Shown here: positions 1 to 10,164 of the stretch, piece by piece
Layout: each line of letters begins with the position of its first letter
Position numbering within the stretch: the stretch's first letter is position 1
Assembly: GCA_018241125.1 (NCBI GenBank)
Contig: JAFEEL010000020.1
Span: 62,001-126,000 of the forward strand
Direction of reading: 5' to 3'
DNA length: 64,000 nucleotides
Origin: Pseudomonadota bacterium
Lineage (GTDB): Bacteria; Pseudomonadota; Gammaproteobacteria; Xanthomonadales; Xanthomonadaceae
Made by a program: the position numbers and the translations under genes
The notes under the pieces: generated by a model
The model's database searches: none
Seen by the model: the letters and a program-made list of their open reading frames with translations, nothing else
What the model was told of the DNA's origin: nothing

Positions 1-1124
1 CCGAGCGCGCCGCGCTCATCGGCCCCTTGCGCGGCCGCCTGCTGCTGGTGGAAGACAACCCGGTCAACCTGATGGTGGCGCAGCGGCTGATCGCGTTGCT
101 CGGCCTGCAATGCGACACCGCCGAGAACGGCGAGCAGGCGATCGAGAAAATCAAGCGCGGTCGTTACGACATCGTGCTGATGGACTGCCAGATGCCGGTG
201 CTCGACGGGTACTCCGCCACCCGCGCGTGGCGCGTGCACGAAGCCCAACACCACCTGCGGCCGCTGCCGATCATCGCCATGACCGCCAACGCGATGGCCG
301 GCGACCGCCAGAAATGCCTGGACGCGGGCATGGACGACTACCTGTCCAAGCCGGTGGCCCGCGACCAACTCGAATCCACGCTGCGACGCTGGCTGGCTTC
401 GCGGGCGCACGCCGTGGGGGATCTGCCACTGCCGGAGGAGCCCGCCCCCGTGGTCGGCGCCGCGCCGCTACCGGCATCGCCGCCTGCAAAGGCCGTGCTG
501 AGCGTGCTCACCGCCGACGAAATCGCGGCAGCCGGCCAACTTCTGGAACAAGCCACCGCGCAGTTCGTCGCCGAAATGGGTGCCGAGGCCGAGCACGCCA
601 GCGACGCGCTCGCCGCGCCACCGACGCGCGCTGCGGGCGCCACGCCCACCGCGCCCACCGCGCCCACCGCGCCCGCCACTGCAGCCACACCGGCAGCGGC
701 ACCGACGCCGCCACCGCCTGCCCCCGCGCCACCGCCTGTCCCCGCGCCAGCGCCAGAAGCCGCGCCGGCAGCGCCGCGCAAGCTGCCACCGGCGCTGGAG
801 GCGGAGATCGTCGAGGACCTGTGGAGCGCGATGGGCGACTCCTTCCGCGATCTGGTCAACGTCTACCTCGAGGATGCCCCGGTGCATCTGGGCAAGCTCG
901 ATGCCGCAGTGGCCAGCAACGACGTCGGCGCCCTGGTCGGCCCGGCGCACGCGCTGAAGTCTTCCAGCGCCAACCTCGGCGCGATGCAGGTTTCGGCGGC
1001 GGCCAAGCACGTCGAACACGGCGCCCGCAACGGCACCCTCACCCAGCCGCAGGTGGCGGTGAAGGTGCTGCACTACGAGTTCAAGCGCGCCGAGGCCGAA
1101 CTGCGCAGTCTGCTCGGCGATTGA
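1..1124 (+). CDS. C-terminal part of a hybrid sensor kinase: receiver plus Hpt domain (5' truncated)
   Basis: The frame is already open at the window edge (first full codon at base 3), so the N-terminus, probably a histidine kinase, lies outside. A receiver domain starts with [10 protein letters not shown]; its phosphoacceptor is the Asp in [13 protein letters not shown] and the conserved Lys is in YLSKPV. A long Ala/Pro-rich linker follows (about 440-790), then an Hpt domain with the His in [13 protein letters not shown]. Receiver plus Hpt is the usual end of a phosphorelay kinase, passing phosphate Asp to His and then to a separate regulator. It is convergent with rppH, whose stop lies 7 bp away. 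A TTG at 27 could begin a stand-alone protein, but the open upstream frame makes truncation more likely. Confidence 0.85.
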   Translation, partial: ERAALIGPLRGRLLLVEDNPVNLMVAQRLIALLGLQCDTAENGEQAIEKIKRGRYDIVLMDCQMPVLDGYSATRAWRVHEAQHHLRPLPIIAMTANAMAGDRQKCLDAGMDDYLSKPVARDQLESTLRRWLASRAHAVGDLPLPEEPAPVVGAAPLPASPPAKAVLSVLTADEIAAAGQLLEQATAQFVAEMGAEAEHASDALAAPPTRAAGATPTAPTAPTAPATAATPAAAPTPPPPAPAPPPVPAPAPEAAPAAPRKLPPALEAEIVEDLWSAMGDSFRDLVNVYLEDAPVHLGKLDAAVASNDVGALVGPAHALKSSSANLGAMQVSAAAKHVEHGARNGTLTQPQVAVKVLHYEFKRAEAELRSLLGD

Positions 1125-1130
1125 TGCCGA

Positions 1131-1685
1131 TCAGCGCCAGCCGGTGCGCCGACGCCCGGGCTCGGGGCCGACATCGGCCGCCGCCGGGCGCTCGCCCAGC
1201 GTGCCGGTGGCGCGGGCCGCCGCCTGCGGGGCGAGGTGGTCGAGCGCGCGCGCGTACACGCTGCGCTTGAACGTCACCACGTGTTCGATCGGGTACCAGA
1301 AATCCACCCAGCGCCAGCGATCGAACTCGGGCTTCTCGGTCGCATCCAGACGCACGTCCTCGTCGCGCGCCAGCAGGCGCAGCAGGAACCACACCTGCTT
1401 CTGGCCGATGCACACCGCCCGCCCATCGCGGCGCGGGTTGCGCCACGGCAGCCGATAGCGCAGCCAGCCGGGCGTGGCGCCCAGCACTTCGACGTGCTCG
1501 GGCAGCAGGCCGGTTTCCTCGCGCAGCTCGCGATACATCGCTTCCAGCGGCGTCTCGTCGGTGTTCATCCCGCCTTGCGGGAACTGCCAACCGTCGCGGT
1601 GCACGCGCCGCGCCCAGAACACCTGCCCGTCTTCGCGCATCAGCACGATGCCCACGTTGGGGCGATAGCCGTCCGGATCGATCAC
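1131..1685 (-). CDS. rppH: RNA pyrophosphohydrolase RppH
   Basis: Nudix hydrolase that converts 5'-triphosphate mRNA ends to monophosphate and so triggers RNase E decay. The N-terminus [15 protein letters not shown] is the RppH signature. The Nudix box runs from about residue 38 to 60 (GG..., REL, EETGL), and the FPQGG and WRWVDFWYP segments are also typical. I chose the GTG at 1685-1683 because it gives the standard RppH N-terminus and has GGAG eight bases upstream; an in-frame ATG 60 bp further upstream would add an atypical leader. The product is 184 aa. The C-terminal tail, about 30 residues rich in Ala, Arg and Gly, is divergent, as is common for this family. Confidence 0.93.
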   Translation of the reverse strand: MIDPDGYRPNVGIVLMREDGQVFWARRVHRDGWQFPQGGMNTDETPLEAMYRELREETGLLPEHVEVLGATPGWLRYRLPWRNPRRDGRAVCIGQKQVWFLLRLLARDEDVRLDATEKPEFDRWRWVDFWYPIEHVVTFKRSVYARALDHLAPQAAARATGTLGERPAAADVGPEPGRRRTGWR

Positions 1686-1764
1686 GGCACGGACTCCAAA
1701 AACTGCAATGCCCCGACTGTGCCACAGCGCGGCGTGCGGCCACAAGCGCGGCGCACGCGCAAAC

Positions 1765-1791
1765 GAAAAAGCCGGCGCACCCGCGCCGGCT
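1765..1791 (-). terminator. Rho-independent terminator downstream of the TonB-dependent receptor gene
   Basis: Read on the minus strand, AGCCGGCGC and GCGCCGGCT form a perfect stem around a 4-base loop and are followed by a T run (five A on the plus strand, 1765-1769). It lies about 190 bp past the receptor stop and just upstream of rppH, which suits termination of receptor mRNA. Confidence 0.75.
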
Positions 1792-1815
1792 CTCCCGCTT
1801 GCAACCTAAGGAGTC

Positions 1816-1963
1816 GCTGAACAAATCCATCGTGGATTTGTCAGCGATCGCCCAGCCCGGTACACGCCCGGACTGGGCTCACACGGATCAATCACTTGCG
1901 TGATGGATCCGTGACCACGCCATCCATGGCGTGGGGGGAAACGCTGATAAATCAGCGTTTCCC
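1816..1963. repeat. Cluster of five different palindromic units (REP/BIME-like)
   Basis: Five successive inverted repeats fill most of the gap between rppH and the receptor gene: 1816-1845 (arms around ACAAATCCA/TGGATTTGT), 1850-1878 (GCCCAG...CTGGGC), 1882-1913 (CACGGATC...GATCCGTG), 1916-1933 (CACGCCAT CC ATGGCGTG) and 1936-1963 (GGGAAACGCTGA...TCAGCGTTTCCC). Related units recur, reordered, near 13.6-13.75 kb. They would form a string of hairpins in the 3' end of the receptor mRNA. No transposase is nearby. Confidence 0.8.
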
Positions 1964-1978
1964 TAATGCGACCGCCGC

Positions 1979-4948
1979 TCAGAACTTCCAGTTCACCTCG
2001 GCATAGACGAAGCGGAACGGCAGGTCGTAGGTGCCCGCGTCGTAGCCGTTGAGCGAGCAACTCACGCACGCCGGCGCCTGCTTTTCGAACAGGTTATTGG
2101 CACCCAGTGACAGCTTCAGGCCCTTGGCGGTGAAGGCGTTGTCCCAAGCCAATTGCACGTCGCTGTAAGTCGCCGAACCCAGCCGATGCCAGCCATTTCC
2201 GGTCGGGCACCCTTGCGCCGGCGTGGCGGCCGCATTGCCGCACGACTCCTTGACCGAAGCGATGTAGCGCAGATTCCAGCTCGCCGACCAGTCGCCCAGC
2301 TTCCAACCCAGTTGCAGGTTGGTTTTCCACGCCGGGATCGCGCTGTCGTTGACCTCGATGCCGACCGCCCGCTGCGCGACGTTCCCATTCTTGTCCACCG
2401 CCCGGTAGTTGATGGCGTGCGTCGATTGCAGCGAGGCGCTGAACTGGCCCCAGCCGGTTTCCGGCCCGACCCAGTTCGCCTTCAGATCCACGCCGCTGGT
2501 GCCGATGCGACCGAGGTTGGACAAGAAGTCCTTGGGCGGGTTGAGCTGGCTACCCAGACCGCGGGTGAAGCCCGAGCACACGGCACCTTGCGCAGTGCCC
2601 GAGTAACAGGCGTTGAGCAGTTGCTGGATGTCCGGGGCCTGGATGGCGTTGCTCACCTTGTAATGGAAGTAATCGACTTCGAGATCGAGCTTGGAGGACC
2701 ACGCCTGATTCTCCGCCCACGACGGGCTCCACACACCGCCGAGGTTGTAGTTGCGCGACTTCTCGGGCTGCAGCGCCGGGTTGCCGCCGGTGAAGGTGGT
2801 GATCTGCGTATTGGCCTGCTGGAAGCCGTTGGGCACTCCAGCCGCCGCGCAAGCGGCTGCATACTGCGACGGCGGTGGGCCGCCCGGATTGACCGCATTG
2901 CAGGGATCGACCAGCGTCGCGCCGAACTGGGTCAGGCCGTACAGCTCGCCGAGATTGGGCGCACGGAAGCCGGTCGAGTAGGTACCGCGCAACACCAGAT
3001 CGTCGACCGGCTGCCAGCGGAAGCCGGCCTTGCCGGTGGTGGTGCCGCCGAACGTGGAGTAGTTCGAGTAGCGCACCGCGAAGTCGGTGCTGAACGACTT
3101 CGCCCACGGCACGCGCAGCTCGCCGTACACCTCGTTGACGTTGTACCCGGCGGAAATCGGTGCGGCGAAGGAGTCCTGCGACTCGCCGTCCTGACGCAGC
3201 GGATCGGGATTGAAGTTGCCCTGATAACGGCGATGCTCGTAGCCGACCGCGAAACCGGCGTAGCGGTCGCCGCCCACCGCCCACAGGTCGCCGGTCAGGT
3301 TGGCAGTGAACAGATCCAGCACCTGCTTGCTGGCGTCGTGCTGCGGGGTGCTGATGAAGGCCAGCATGGCCGGCGTGATCGGGGTGCCCTCACCACCGAA
3401 CAGATTCAGCGGCACGCAGTTGGGAATGGTCACCGCCGCCGTGCCGCAGTGCCACACCCCGCCGCCGTCCTGATAGGCCGGCCCGAGCGCTTCCTTGAGC
3501 TTGAGCACGTTGAAGCCGTTGGTGAACATCTGGTCGGCCTGATTCTCCGAGTGCACGTAGTCGATGTTCCAATCCATGCCGCGGCCCCAATCGAGGGTGC
3601 CGTTCAGGCCGAAGTTGGCGTACCACGTCTTCACGTCCTGGGTGAAGTAACGCGGCCCGAGCTCGACCGGGCGCTTGGTGATGAAGCCCAGATTCGCCAC
3701 CGGGCAACCATTGAGCGGATCGGCCACCGCGCACAGGTTGATCCCGAACGGGTTGTACGGGTTGCTGGCGGAGATGGTGATGCCGTCGGCAATGCCGCCG
3801 GTGCCGGCGAACGGGCCGACGAAAATCGGCTCGGGTGCGGCTTGATTGGCCGAGTGGCGCTGGTTGTAGAGCACCTTGCCGTGCAGCGATACCTTGTCGT
3901 TGATGTCGTAAGTGGCCTGCGCGAAGATCGACTTGCGCTCGCTGGGCGTGAGCAGCAGGTTGTAGGGCGCGAAGTCGAAGCGGTCGGCGCCGCTGAAGTT
4001 GTGGTAGGTACCGGCGCCGGTGGTCGGGTTGCCGCCATTGTAGTTCGGCACGGTGGTGCCGTTGTTCAACGTCATGTCGAACCAGTCGTTGCCAGCGGCA
4101 TCGCAGTAACCGGGCGTGCCCGGCACGAGGATGCGCGGATCGCAGAAGATGAAGCGCCCCTGCGGCGTGCCCGAACTGCCGGCCGCCAGGCCGGCGCCGG
4201 GAACCGGGAACGAGGATTGCGCCCACGCGCCCGAGCTGATGCCCTTGGACTTGACGTAGGAGGCGTTGAGCACGCCACGGAAGTTGTCACTGCCACCGCC
4301 GATGGTGATATCGCCCTCGACGTCGTCGCCGCCGTGGCCGTAGCTGCCGTACTTGACGTGCGCCAGCGCGCCGCTGAAGTTCTTCTTGGTGATGATGTTG
4401 ACCACGCCGGCGATGGCGTCCGACCCGTAGATGGCCGAAGCGCCGTCTTCGAGCACTTCGATGCGATCGACGATCGCCAGCGGGATGGTGTTGAGGTCGG
4501 CACTGCCACTCACGCCCGAGGCCGAGGACTCGTTGACCCAGCGCAGGCCGTCGACCAACACCAGCACGCGCTTGGACTCGAGGTTGCGCAGATCCACCTG
4601 CGCCGAGCCGGCGCCGATGCCGCCGCCGTCGGCCGGATAGCCGAAGTTGCCCGAGGAGTTGAACTTGGCGTTGAGCGCCTTGCCGCTGGTGGACATCTCC
4701 TGCAGGAACTGTCCGACCGAGGTGGCGCCGCTGGCATCGAGGGTGGCACGGGTGATCACCGCCACCGGCGCCTCGGTGACCTTGCTGGTCTGCTTGATGC
4801 GCGAACCGGTGACGGTGACGCGGCCCACGTCCTTGGCCTTGCTGCTGTCGGCGGTACTGGAAGCATCCTGCGCCAAGGCGGGGACGGCGGCCGGCAGCAG
4901 GGCGAGCAAGACAGCCGCACACAGGCGGCCGCGGCGGAGCGCGATCAT
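1979..4948 (-). CDS. TonB-dependent outer-membrane receptor
   Basis: This 989-aa protein has a signal peptide (hydrophobic core [16 protein letters not shown], cleavage near AQD). A plug domain follows, with [13 protein letters not shown], the [14 protein letters not shown] segment [18 protein letters not shown] and the motif [19 protein letters not shown]. The rest is a large beta-barrel ending in VNWKF, an aromatic C-terminus suited to BAM insertion. It takes up an unidentified substrate across the outer membrane using TonB energy; the tonB-exb genes at 53.8-56.2 kb could supply this. The size and plug sequence match the large receptor families that are expanded in Xanthomonadales. The substrate cannot be told, because no uptake or degradation genes flank it. 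A strong promoter candidate sits at 5004-5032. Confidence 0.93.
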   Translation of the reverse strand: MIALRRGRLCAAVLLALLPAAVPALAQDASSTADSSKAKDVGRVTVTGSRIKQTSKVTEAPVAVITRATLDASGATSVGQFLQEMSTSGKALNAKFNSSGNFGYPADGGGIGAGSAQVDLRNLESKRVLVLVDGLRWVNESSASGVSGSADLNTIPLAIVDRIEVLEDGASAIYGSDAIAGVVNIITKKNFSGALAHVKYGSYGHGGDDVEGDITIGGGSDNFRGVLNASYVKSKGISSGAWAQSSFPVPGAGLAAGSSGTPQGRFIFCDPRILVPGTPGYCDAAGNDWFDMTLNNGTTVPNYNGGNPTTGAGTYHNFSGADRFDFAPYNLLLTPSERKSIFAQATYDINDKVSLHGKVLYNQRHSANQAAPEPIFVGPFAGTGGIADGITISASNPYNPFGINLCAVADPLNGCPVANLGFITKRPVELGPRYFTQDVKTWYANFGLNGTLDWGRGMDWNIDYVHSENQADQMFTNGFNVLKLKEALGPAYQDGGGVWHCGTAAVTIPNCVPLNLFGGEGTPITPAMLAFISTPQHDASKQVLDLFTANLTGDLWAVGGDRYAGFAVGYEHRRYQGNFNPDPLRQDGESQDSFAAPISAGYNVNEVYGELRVPWAKSFSTDFAVRYSNYSTFGGTTTGKAGFRWQPVDDLVLRGTYSTGFRAPNLGELYGLTQFGATLVDPCNAVNPGGPPPSQYAAACAAAGVPNGFQQANTQITTFTGGNPALQPEKSRNYNLGGVWSPSWAENQAWSSKLDLEVDYFHYKVSNAIQAPDIQQLLNACYSGTAQGAVCSGFTRGLGSQLNPPKDFLSNLGRIGTSGVDLKANWVGPETGWGQFSASLQSTHAINYRAVDKNGNVAQRAVGIEVNDSAIPAWKTNLQLGWKLGDWSASWNLRYIASVKESCGNAAATPAQGCPTGNGWHRLGSATYSDVQLAWDNAFTAKGLKLSLGANNLFEKQAPACVSCSLNGYDAGTYDLPFRFVYAEVNWKF

Positions 4949-5003
4949 CGGATGATTCTCCCGGGGGTAATGGACGGCCGGCCCTTCCGGTCGTCACGAC
5001 ACG

Positions 5004-5032
5004 TTTGTAAACAATGCGTAAAGCAAATGCAA
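5004..5032 (-). promoter_or_regulatory. Sigma-70-type promoter for the TonB-dependent receptor
   Basis: On the minus strand TTGCAT (5032-5027) and TACAAA (5009-5004) are separated by exactly 17 bp. The predicted start, near 4997, leaves a leader of about 50 nt before the ATG at 4948. This is inferred from sequence only. Confidence 0.6.
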
Positions 5033-5200
5033 GCACTGCCGTGGCAACCGCCCTGCCGGTCGTTATGGCGATCGCTTCTGTGCAACTGCGATCGCGGGAC
5101 GGTCTTCGCGGCAGCGGGTTGCGCCGCCGCCGGCGGTTGCGAGCCCACCATGATCGGTTCCGCGCCAGCCAGTGGGCGTGGTTCGGCTACACTCGCGGCC

Positions 5201-7255
5201 ATGCGCAAACTTCTCGTAGTGCCCAGCGTCCTGCTCGGCGCCGCATTGGCCGCCGCGGCAAGCGCGAGCGAGACTTCCGACGCCCTGGCCAAGCAAGCCC
5301 TGACTCTGGCCGAACAAGGCCGGCTCGACGCCGCCACCGCCCAACGCGTGGCTGGCGATCCACTGACGCCGTGGATCGACTACGCGACCTTGCACCGCAA
5401 CCTCGACTCGGTGGACGCGGGCAGCGTACGGGCGTTTCTGGATCGCAATCCGGGACAGGTCGCGGCCAGCTTGTTGCGCGACGAATGGCTCGGGCTGCTC
5501 GCGCAGCGGCACGACTGGAAGACCTTCCGCGCCTTCCGCAGCGACGACGAAAGCCCGAAGCTGCGCTGCGCGGACCTGGCCGCACGCCTGGACGCCGGGC
5601 CGCCCGATGCGCGCTGGATCGATGCGGCGATGACGCTGTGGAACGGCGGACAAACCCAGCCGGCCGATTGCGACGGGGTGTTCGCGTGGCTGGCCGGGCA
5701 AGGCAAGCTGAGCGCAGACGCGCGCTGGCAGCGCATCGACGCCGCCGCTGCCGATGTCAACACCGCGGTGATGCGCAGCGCCGCCAGCGGGCTGCCGTCC
5801 GAGCAAGCCGCGCAGGCGCTGGCCTATGCGCGCTTCATCGACGCACCCAGCGATGCGGCCGCCAGTTGGCCGCGCAACGATCGCAGCCGGCGCATGATTT
5901 CCGTCGGCTTGGCGAAACTGGCCCGGCGCGACCCGGGCGGCGCGCAGGCGCGGCTGGAGCGGCTGCAACCGACGATGGGCTTGAACGAAACCGACCGCGG
6001 TCGCGTGCAATACGCCATCGCGTTGTGGACGGTCGCCTCGTATTCGCCCGGTTCCGCGCAGCGGCTGGCCGCGGTGCCGGCCTCGGCCTACGACCCCAAG
6101 CTGCACGAATGGCAGGTGCGCGAGGCGCTGGCGCGCGGCGACGACGCCACCGCGCTCAAGGCCATCGTGGCGATGGATCCGGCCCAGCGCAACGATCCAC
6201 GCTGGCAGTATTTCGAGGCGCGCTTGCGTGAGCGCAATGGCGATGCCAAGGGCGCCGACGCGCTGTACCGGCAAGCCGCCCGCACCGCCACGTACGGCGG
6301 CTTTCTCGCCGCCGACCGCCTCAAGCAGCCCTACGCCATCTGTCCGCTGGAAGTTACGGCCAGCGCATCGGAGCGCGCCAAGGTCGCGGCCACGCCGGCG
6401 CTGGTGCGTGCGTTGGAGTTGTACCGCATCGAGCGCCCGGGCTGGGCGGAGAAAGAATGGAAGCAGGCGCTGGCCGGCTTCGACGATCACCAGCGCCAAG
6501 TCGCGGTGCTGCTGGCCAACCAGATGGGCTGGTACGACCGCGCCACCTTCGGCTTGGGCAAGACCGCCGATGGCCAGCCGGCACCCGACGAGCTGCGCCT
6601 GTACACCTTGCGCTTTCCGCTGGACTACGCCGATACCGTGCGCGAACAGGCACGGCGCAACGGCATCGATCCAGCGTGGGTGGCCGCCGAGATCCGCGCC
6701 GAGAGCGCGTGGAATCCGCGCGCTCGCTCGGGCGCCGATGCACGCGGGCTGATGCAGCTGCTGGTCGGGGTGGGTCAACACATGGCGCGCACGCTGGGGG
6801 TGGCGTGGAGTGGCGGCGACACGCTGTATCAGGCCCGCCCCAACATCGCCATGGGCAGCGCCTACCTGCGGCAGATGCTCGACCGCTTCGGTGGCCGCAC
6901 CTACCTGGCGATCGGTGCCTACAACGCCGGCGCCGGCAAGGTCGCCGCGTGGATGGGCCAGCGCGGTTCGCTCGACCCGGACCTGTGGATCGAAACCGTG
7001 CCCTATCAGGAAACGCGCGAATACATCATGCGCGTGCTGGCGTTCTCGGTGATCTACGACTGGCGCTTCGGCGGCAAGGCCACGCCGCTATCCGAGCGCC
7101 TGCTCGGGCGCATCGTGCCGGACTCGGGCAAGCGTGGCTTCACGTGTCCGCCCCCGGCGCCGACCCCGTCGACGCCCGTCCGCAACGTCGCCCCGACCGC
7201 TTCTTCGACGGCCGCTTCGAAGGCCGCTTCCGCGCCCGCCGACACCACCCCGTGA
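5201..7255 (+). CDS. slt: Soluble lytic murein transglycosylase (Slt70-like)
   Basis: Periplasmic enzyme that cleaves the MurNAc-GlcNAc bond of peptidoglycan to give 1,6-anhydro-MurNAc ends. The 684-aa product starts with a signal peptide (MRKLLVVPSVLLGAAL...ASAS). An alpha-helical superhelix (about 25-460) surrounds a C-terminal SLT domain, with catalytic Glu501 in ESAWNPRARSGADARGLMQL and the NAGAGK motif further on. The length suits the Slt family (E. coli Slt is about 645 aa). The frame stays open far upstream, but only as antisense of the receptor; the ATG at 5201 is the first start followed by a signal peptide. A TACACT -10-like box ends 7 bp before the ATG, so the mRNA may be almost leaderless. 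The last 40 residues are Ser/Thr/Ala-rich. Confidence 0.92.
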   Translation: MRKLLVVPSVLLGAALAAAASASETSDALAKQALTLAEQGRLDAATAQRVAGDPLTPWIDYATLHRNLDSVDAGSVRAFLDRNPGQVAASLLRDEWLGLLAQRHDWKTFRAFRSDDESPKLRCADLAARLDAGPPDARWIDAAMTLWNGGQTQPADCDGVFAWLAGQGKLSADARWQRIDAAAADVNTAVMRSAASGLPSEQAAQALAYARFIDAPSDAAASWPRNDRSRRMISVGLAKLARRDPGGAQARLERLQPTMGLNETDRGRVQYAIALWTVASYSPGSAQRLAAVPASAYDPKLHEWQVREALARGDDATALKAIVAMDPAQRNDPRWQYFEARLRERNGDAKGADALYRQAARTATYGGFLAADRLKQPYAICPLEVTASASERAKVAATPALVRALELYRIERPGWAEKEWKQALAGFDDHQRQVAVLLANQMGWYDRATFGLGKTADGQPAPDELRLYTLRFPLDYADTVREQARRNGIDPAWVAAEIRAESAWNPRARSGADARGLMQLLVGVGQHMARTLGVAWSGGDTLYQARPNIAMGSAYLRQMLDRFGGRTYLAIGAYNAGAGKVAAWMGQRGSLDPDLWIETVPYQETREYIMRVLAFSVIYDWRFGGKATPLSERLLGRIVPDSGKRGFTCPPPAPTPSTPVRNVAPTASSTAASKAASAPADTTP

Positions 7256-8202
7256 ACACGCCGCGACGCATCGCCGTGCTCGGCGGCACCGGCTACGTCG
7301 GTCGCGCACTGGTGGCGCGCCTGCTCGCCGATGGGCACGCGGTGACCGTCATCAGCCGCAACCGCGCGCGCCACATGGAGCGCCTGCTCGCGCCGGGCGC
7401 GAACGTGCGCGAATGCGACGTGTACGACGCGACCGCACTGATTGCGGTACTGCGCGGCCACGACACCGCGATCAATCTCGTGGGCATCCTCAACGACCCT
7501 GGCATCGGCGATTCCCGGCGTGGCTTCGAGCGTGCGCACGTCGATCTCACCCGCACCCTGATCGCCGCCTGCTTCCAGGCCGGCGTGCACAGGCTGCTGC
7601 AGATGAGCGCGCTCAACGCCGGGCGCGGCCGCAGCCACTACCTGCGCACGCGTGGCGCGGCCGAGGACCTGGTCAAGGCTTCGCAACTGGACTGGACGAT
7701 CTTCCAGCCATCGGTGATCTTCGGCCACAGCGATGGCCTGTTCTGCCGCTTCGCCGCGCTGCTCAAACTCGCGCCGGTGCTGCCGCTGGCACGCGCATCG
7801 GCGAAGTTCGCGCCGGTATTTCTCGGCGACGTGGTGGAGGCATTCACGCGCACGCTGGACGATCGCAAGGCCAGCCGGCAGACTTACGAGCTGTACGGAT
7901 CGGACGTACTCACGCTGGCGCAGATCGTGCGCTTGACTGCACGCACGCTCGGATTGCATCGACTCGTGCTGCCGCTGCCGGATGTGCTGGGCCGGGTACA
8001 GGCGTTCTGGCTGGATTTCGTGCCCGGCAAACCGTTTTCCAGCGACAACTACCGATCCTTGCTGACCGACTCGGTCGGCGGCATCGACGGGCTGCATCGG
8101 CTGGGCATCGCACCCACGCGCATCGAGGCGGTGCTGCCGGACATCGTCGGCGCCGGCGACGGCCGGCAGGCGCGGCTGGATCGCTATCGCGCGCGGTATT
8201 GA
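7252..8202 (+). CDS. NAD(P)-binding epimerase-like protein (NDUFA9/complex-I type)
   Basis: This 316-aa Rossmann-fold protein of the atypical extended SDR class carries the dinucleotide-binding motif GGTGYVGRAL at residues 9-18. HRLLQMSALNA and YLRTRGAAEDLV follow, resembling the S-x(n)-Y-x-x-x-K region, but Lys is replaced by Arg/Gly positions; WTIFQPSVIFG is typical of the NDUFA9-like group. Relatives bind NADPH and are linked to respiratory complex I or ubiquinone biology; the actual activity here is unknown. It starts with a GTG overlapping the slt stop by 4 bp (GTGA), so it is probably translationally coupled to slt. Function is inferred from family resemblance only. Confidence 0.82.
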   Translation: MNTPRRIAVLGGTGYVGRALVARLLADGHAVTVISRNRARHMERLLAPGANVRECDVYDATALIAVLRGHDTAINLVGILNDPGIGDSRRGFERAHVDLTRTLIAACFQAGVHRLLQMSALNAGRGRSHYLRTRGAAEDLVKASQLDWTIFQPSVIFGHSDGLFCRFAALLKLAPVLPLARASAKFAPVFLGDVVEAFTRTLDDRKASRQTYELYGSDVLTLAQIVRLTARTLGLHRLVLPLPDVLGRVQAFWLDFVPGKPFSSDNYRSLLTDSVGGIDGLHRLGIAPTRIEAVLPDIVGAGDGRQARLDRYRARY

Positions 8203-8241
8203 CCGGGCATCTTGCAAGTCGCGACTGTGCGAAACACAGAA

Positions 8242-8347
8242 CTTCCTCCCCCGCCTGCGGGGGAGGATCGAGGTGGGGGCCCTCGCTAGGCCTATTGGTG
8301 CTTCGTCTCGCCCCCATCCCACCCTTCCCCCGCAAGCGGGGGAAGGA
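8242..8347. repeat. REP-doublet / MITE-like imperfect palindrome before cca
   Basis: Two hairpins, CTTCCTCCCCCGCCTGCGGG... (8242-8266) and CCTTCCCCCGCAAGCGGGGG... (8323-8346), face each other. Between them lie further complementary stretches (GTGGGGGCC... and GCCCCCATCCCAC), so the whole 105 bp is one imperfect inverted repeat. The gap 8203-8508 holds this element and about 150 bp in which I see no gene. Confidence 0.7.
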
Positions 8348-8508
8348 GTCGAATCGCAACTGCGATCGGTAACGGAGGTCGCGATTGGCGGTAGCTACCC
8401 ACCCGCTTGTATGAGAACCCTGCAAAGACAACGCACCACACACCGGTGCATTTTGCGATGATCGAAGGGCTAAAGATGCAAGGCAGGCATGGCAGTCCGG
8501 ATGCACCA

Positions 8509-9747
8509 ATGAACACCTGGCTGGTCGGCGGCGCGGTGCGCGATGGCCTGCTCGGGCGCACGCCCGGCGACCGCGATTTCGTGGTGGTCGGGCAAACGCC
8601 CGAAGCCATGCTGGCGCGCGGCTTCAAGCCGGTCGGTCGTGATTTCCCGGTGTTCATCCACCCGCAAACCGGCGAGGAATACGCGCTGGCGCGCACCGAG
8701 CGCAAGTCGGCGCGCGGCTACCGCGGCTTCGTGGTGGATGCCGAGCCGACGGTGACGCTGGAAGAAGACCTGGCGCGGCGCGACTTCACCATCAATGCCA
8801 TCGCGCAGAGCGAAGACGGCACCCGGGTCGATCCGTTCGGCGGCGAAGCCGACCTCGCCGCCCGCATCTTGCGCCACGTCTCGCCGGCTTTCGTCGAAGA
8901 TCCGGTGCGGGTGCTGCGCGCGGCGCGCTTCATGGCGCGCTTCGCACCGCTGGGTTTCGCCGTGGCGACCGAAACGCTGGAGCTGATGCGGCAGATGGTG
9001 GCCGATGGCGAAGTCGACCACCTCGTGCCCGAGCGCGTCTGGCAGGAGTTGTCGCGCGCATTGACCGAGCCGCAGCCGTCGGCCTTTCTGGCGACGTTGC
9101 GTGCGTGCGGCGCGCTGGTGCGGGTGCTGCCCGAGGTCGATGCGCTGTACGGCGTGCCGCAGCGCGTGGAGTTCCATCCGGAAGTCGATACCGGCATCCA
9201 CCAGCAGATGGTGTGCGACATGGCCGCGCGGCTGGCGCCGGGCGATGCGTTGATCGGCTTCGCCGCGCTTACCCACGACCTGGGTAAGGCACTCACGCCG
9301 GCGCACGTGCTGCCGCGCCACCTCGGCCACGAGCAGGCCGGGTTGAAGCCATTGGCGGCGTTGTGCGAACGCCTGAAGGTGCCCTCCGAGCATCGCGAAC
9401 TGGCGGTCGCGGTGTGCCGCGAACACCTGAACGTGCATCGCCTCGACGAACTGCGCGACGCCAGCGTGCACGACCTGATCGCGCGTTGCGACGGCTTTCG
9501 CAAGTCCGACATCATCGCGCGCATGGCCTGCGTGTGCGAAGCCGACAAACGCGGGCGGCTGGGCCTGCAGGAAAGCGCGTATCCATCGGCGAATCGGCTG
9601 CGCGCCCTGCACCGCGCCGCGCTGGCGGTGGATGCGCGCGCGATCGTCGCCGCCGGCGTCAGCGGGCCGGAAGTCGGCGTGCGCCTGCGCGCCGCGCGGA
9701 TTGCGGCGATCGGCGCGGCGCGGGGCGTCTGCACGCCATCAAGCTGA
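8509..9747 (+). CDS. cca: Multifunctional CCA-adding tRNA nucleotidyltransferase
   Basis: Adds and repairs the 3'-terminal CCA of tRNAs using CTP and ATP without a template. The N-terminus [12 protein letters not shown], the catalytic GDRDFVVVG pair of Asp and [12 protein letters not shown] are class II nucleotidyltransferase motifs. An HD phosphohydrolase domain follows, with [17 protein letters not shown] and GHEQAG, typical of the gammaproteobacterial type with phosphatase activity. I chose the ATG at 8509 because it gives the standard [12 protein letters not shown] start and exactly the 412 aa of E. coli Cca; in-frame ATGs upstream (8458, 8476) would add an unconserved leader. No strong ribosome site is visible. 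Confidence 0.95.
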   Translation: MNTWLVGGAVRDGLLGRTPGDRDFVVVGQTPEAMLARGFKPVGRDFPVFIHPQTGEEYALARTERKSARGYRGFVVDAEPTVTLEEDLARRDFTINAIAQSEDGTRVDPFGGEADLAARILRHVSPAFVEDPVRVLRAARFMARFAPLGFAVATETLELMRQMVADGEVDHLVPERVWQELSRALTEPQPSAFLATLRACGALVRVLPEVDALYGVPQRVEFHPEVDTGIHQQMVCDMAARLAPGDALIGFAALTHDLGKALTPAHVLPRHLGHEQAGLKPLAALCERLKVPSEHRELAVAVCREHLNVHRLDELRDASVHDLIARCDGFRKSDIIARMACVCEADKRGRLGLQESAYPSANRLRALHRAALAVDARAIVAAGVSGPEVGVRLRAARIAAIGAARGVCTPSS

Positions 9748-9768
9748 TCGCCGCACGAGAGTTTGCGT

Positions 9769-10164
9769 TCAGCGACGCGGTGCCGGCAACCAGCGATCGA
9801 TCGTAAGCAACGCATGCCGCAGCGGTGTCCACCCCGTTGCCAGCCCCAAGGCCGCGCCGAAGCAGTCGATGATGGCATCGTAGGCGGACATATGCCGGTA
9901 ATCGGTCAAAACACCTTGCGCCACTTCCAGCGATACGCCCAGCAATGCCGCCAGCAAGGCCGCTGAGAACCACTGCCGCCATGAAGGGAAGATTTGCACG
10001 GCCATCGCCACCAGACAGAAGTAGGCAATGCCGTGATCGAGTTTGCCGATCACCAGTTCGGCGGGGATCGGCGGGCCGGGCATCAATGAAAGCACGATGA
10101 CGCCGACGAACATCACCAACCACATGGCGATCCATAAGCGTGGACGGCGAAAGCCACGCAGCAT
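9769..10164 (-). CDS. VanZ-like membrane protein
   Basis: A small protein of about 131 aa with roughly four hydrophobic segments. Features of the VanZ family are LSLMPGPPIPAE after the first helix, KLDHGIAYFCL, and LEVAQ...R.MSAYDAIIDCFGAALG. VanZ-type proteins are integral membrane proteins of unclear biochemical role; VanZ itself gives low-level teicoplanin resistance, which cannot be assumed here. The ATG at 10164 abuts the stop of the upstream methyltransferase gene (TGATG), and a GTG one codon earlier is an alternative; GGGAGG lies just upstream. The two genes probably form one transcript. It is convergent with cca. Confidence 0.85.
   Translation of the reverse strand: MLRGFRRPRLWIAMWLVMFVGVIVLSLMPGPPIPAELVIGKLDHGIAYFCLVAMAVQIFPSWRQWFSAALLAALLGVSLEVAQGVLTDYRHMSAYDAIIDCFGAALGLATGWTPLRHALLTIDRWLPAPRR

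Noticed and set aside
2153..5150. Very long open frame antisense to the TonB-dependent receptor, running in frame into slt
   Set aside because: High-GC antisense frames stay open by codon bias. The peptide is low-complexity with no domain, and the receptor on the other strand has clear motifs and a signal peptide.
9769..10164. Glycopeptide resistance gene vanZ
   Set aside because: Only the VanZ-like fold is shared; no van cluster is present and Gram-negative homologues are common.
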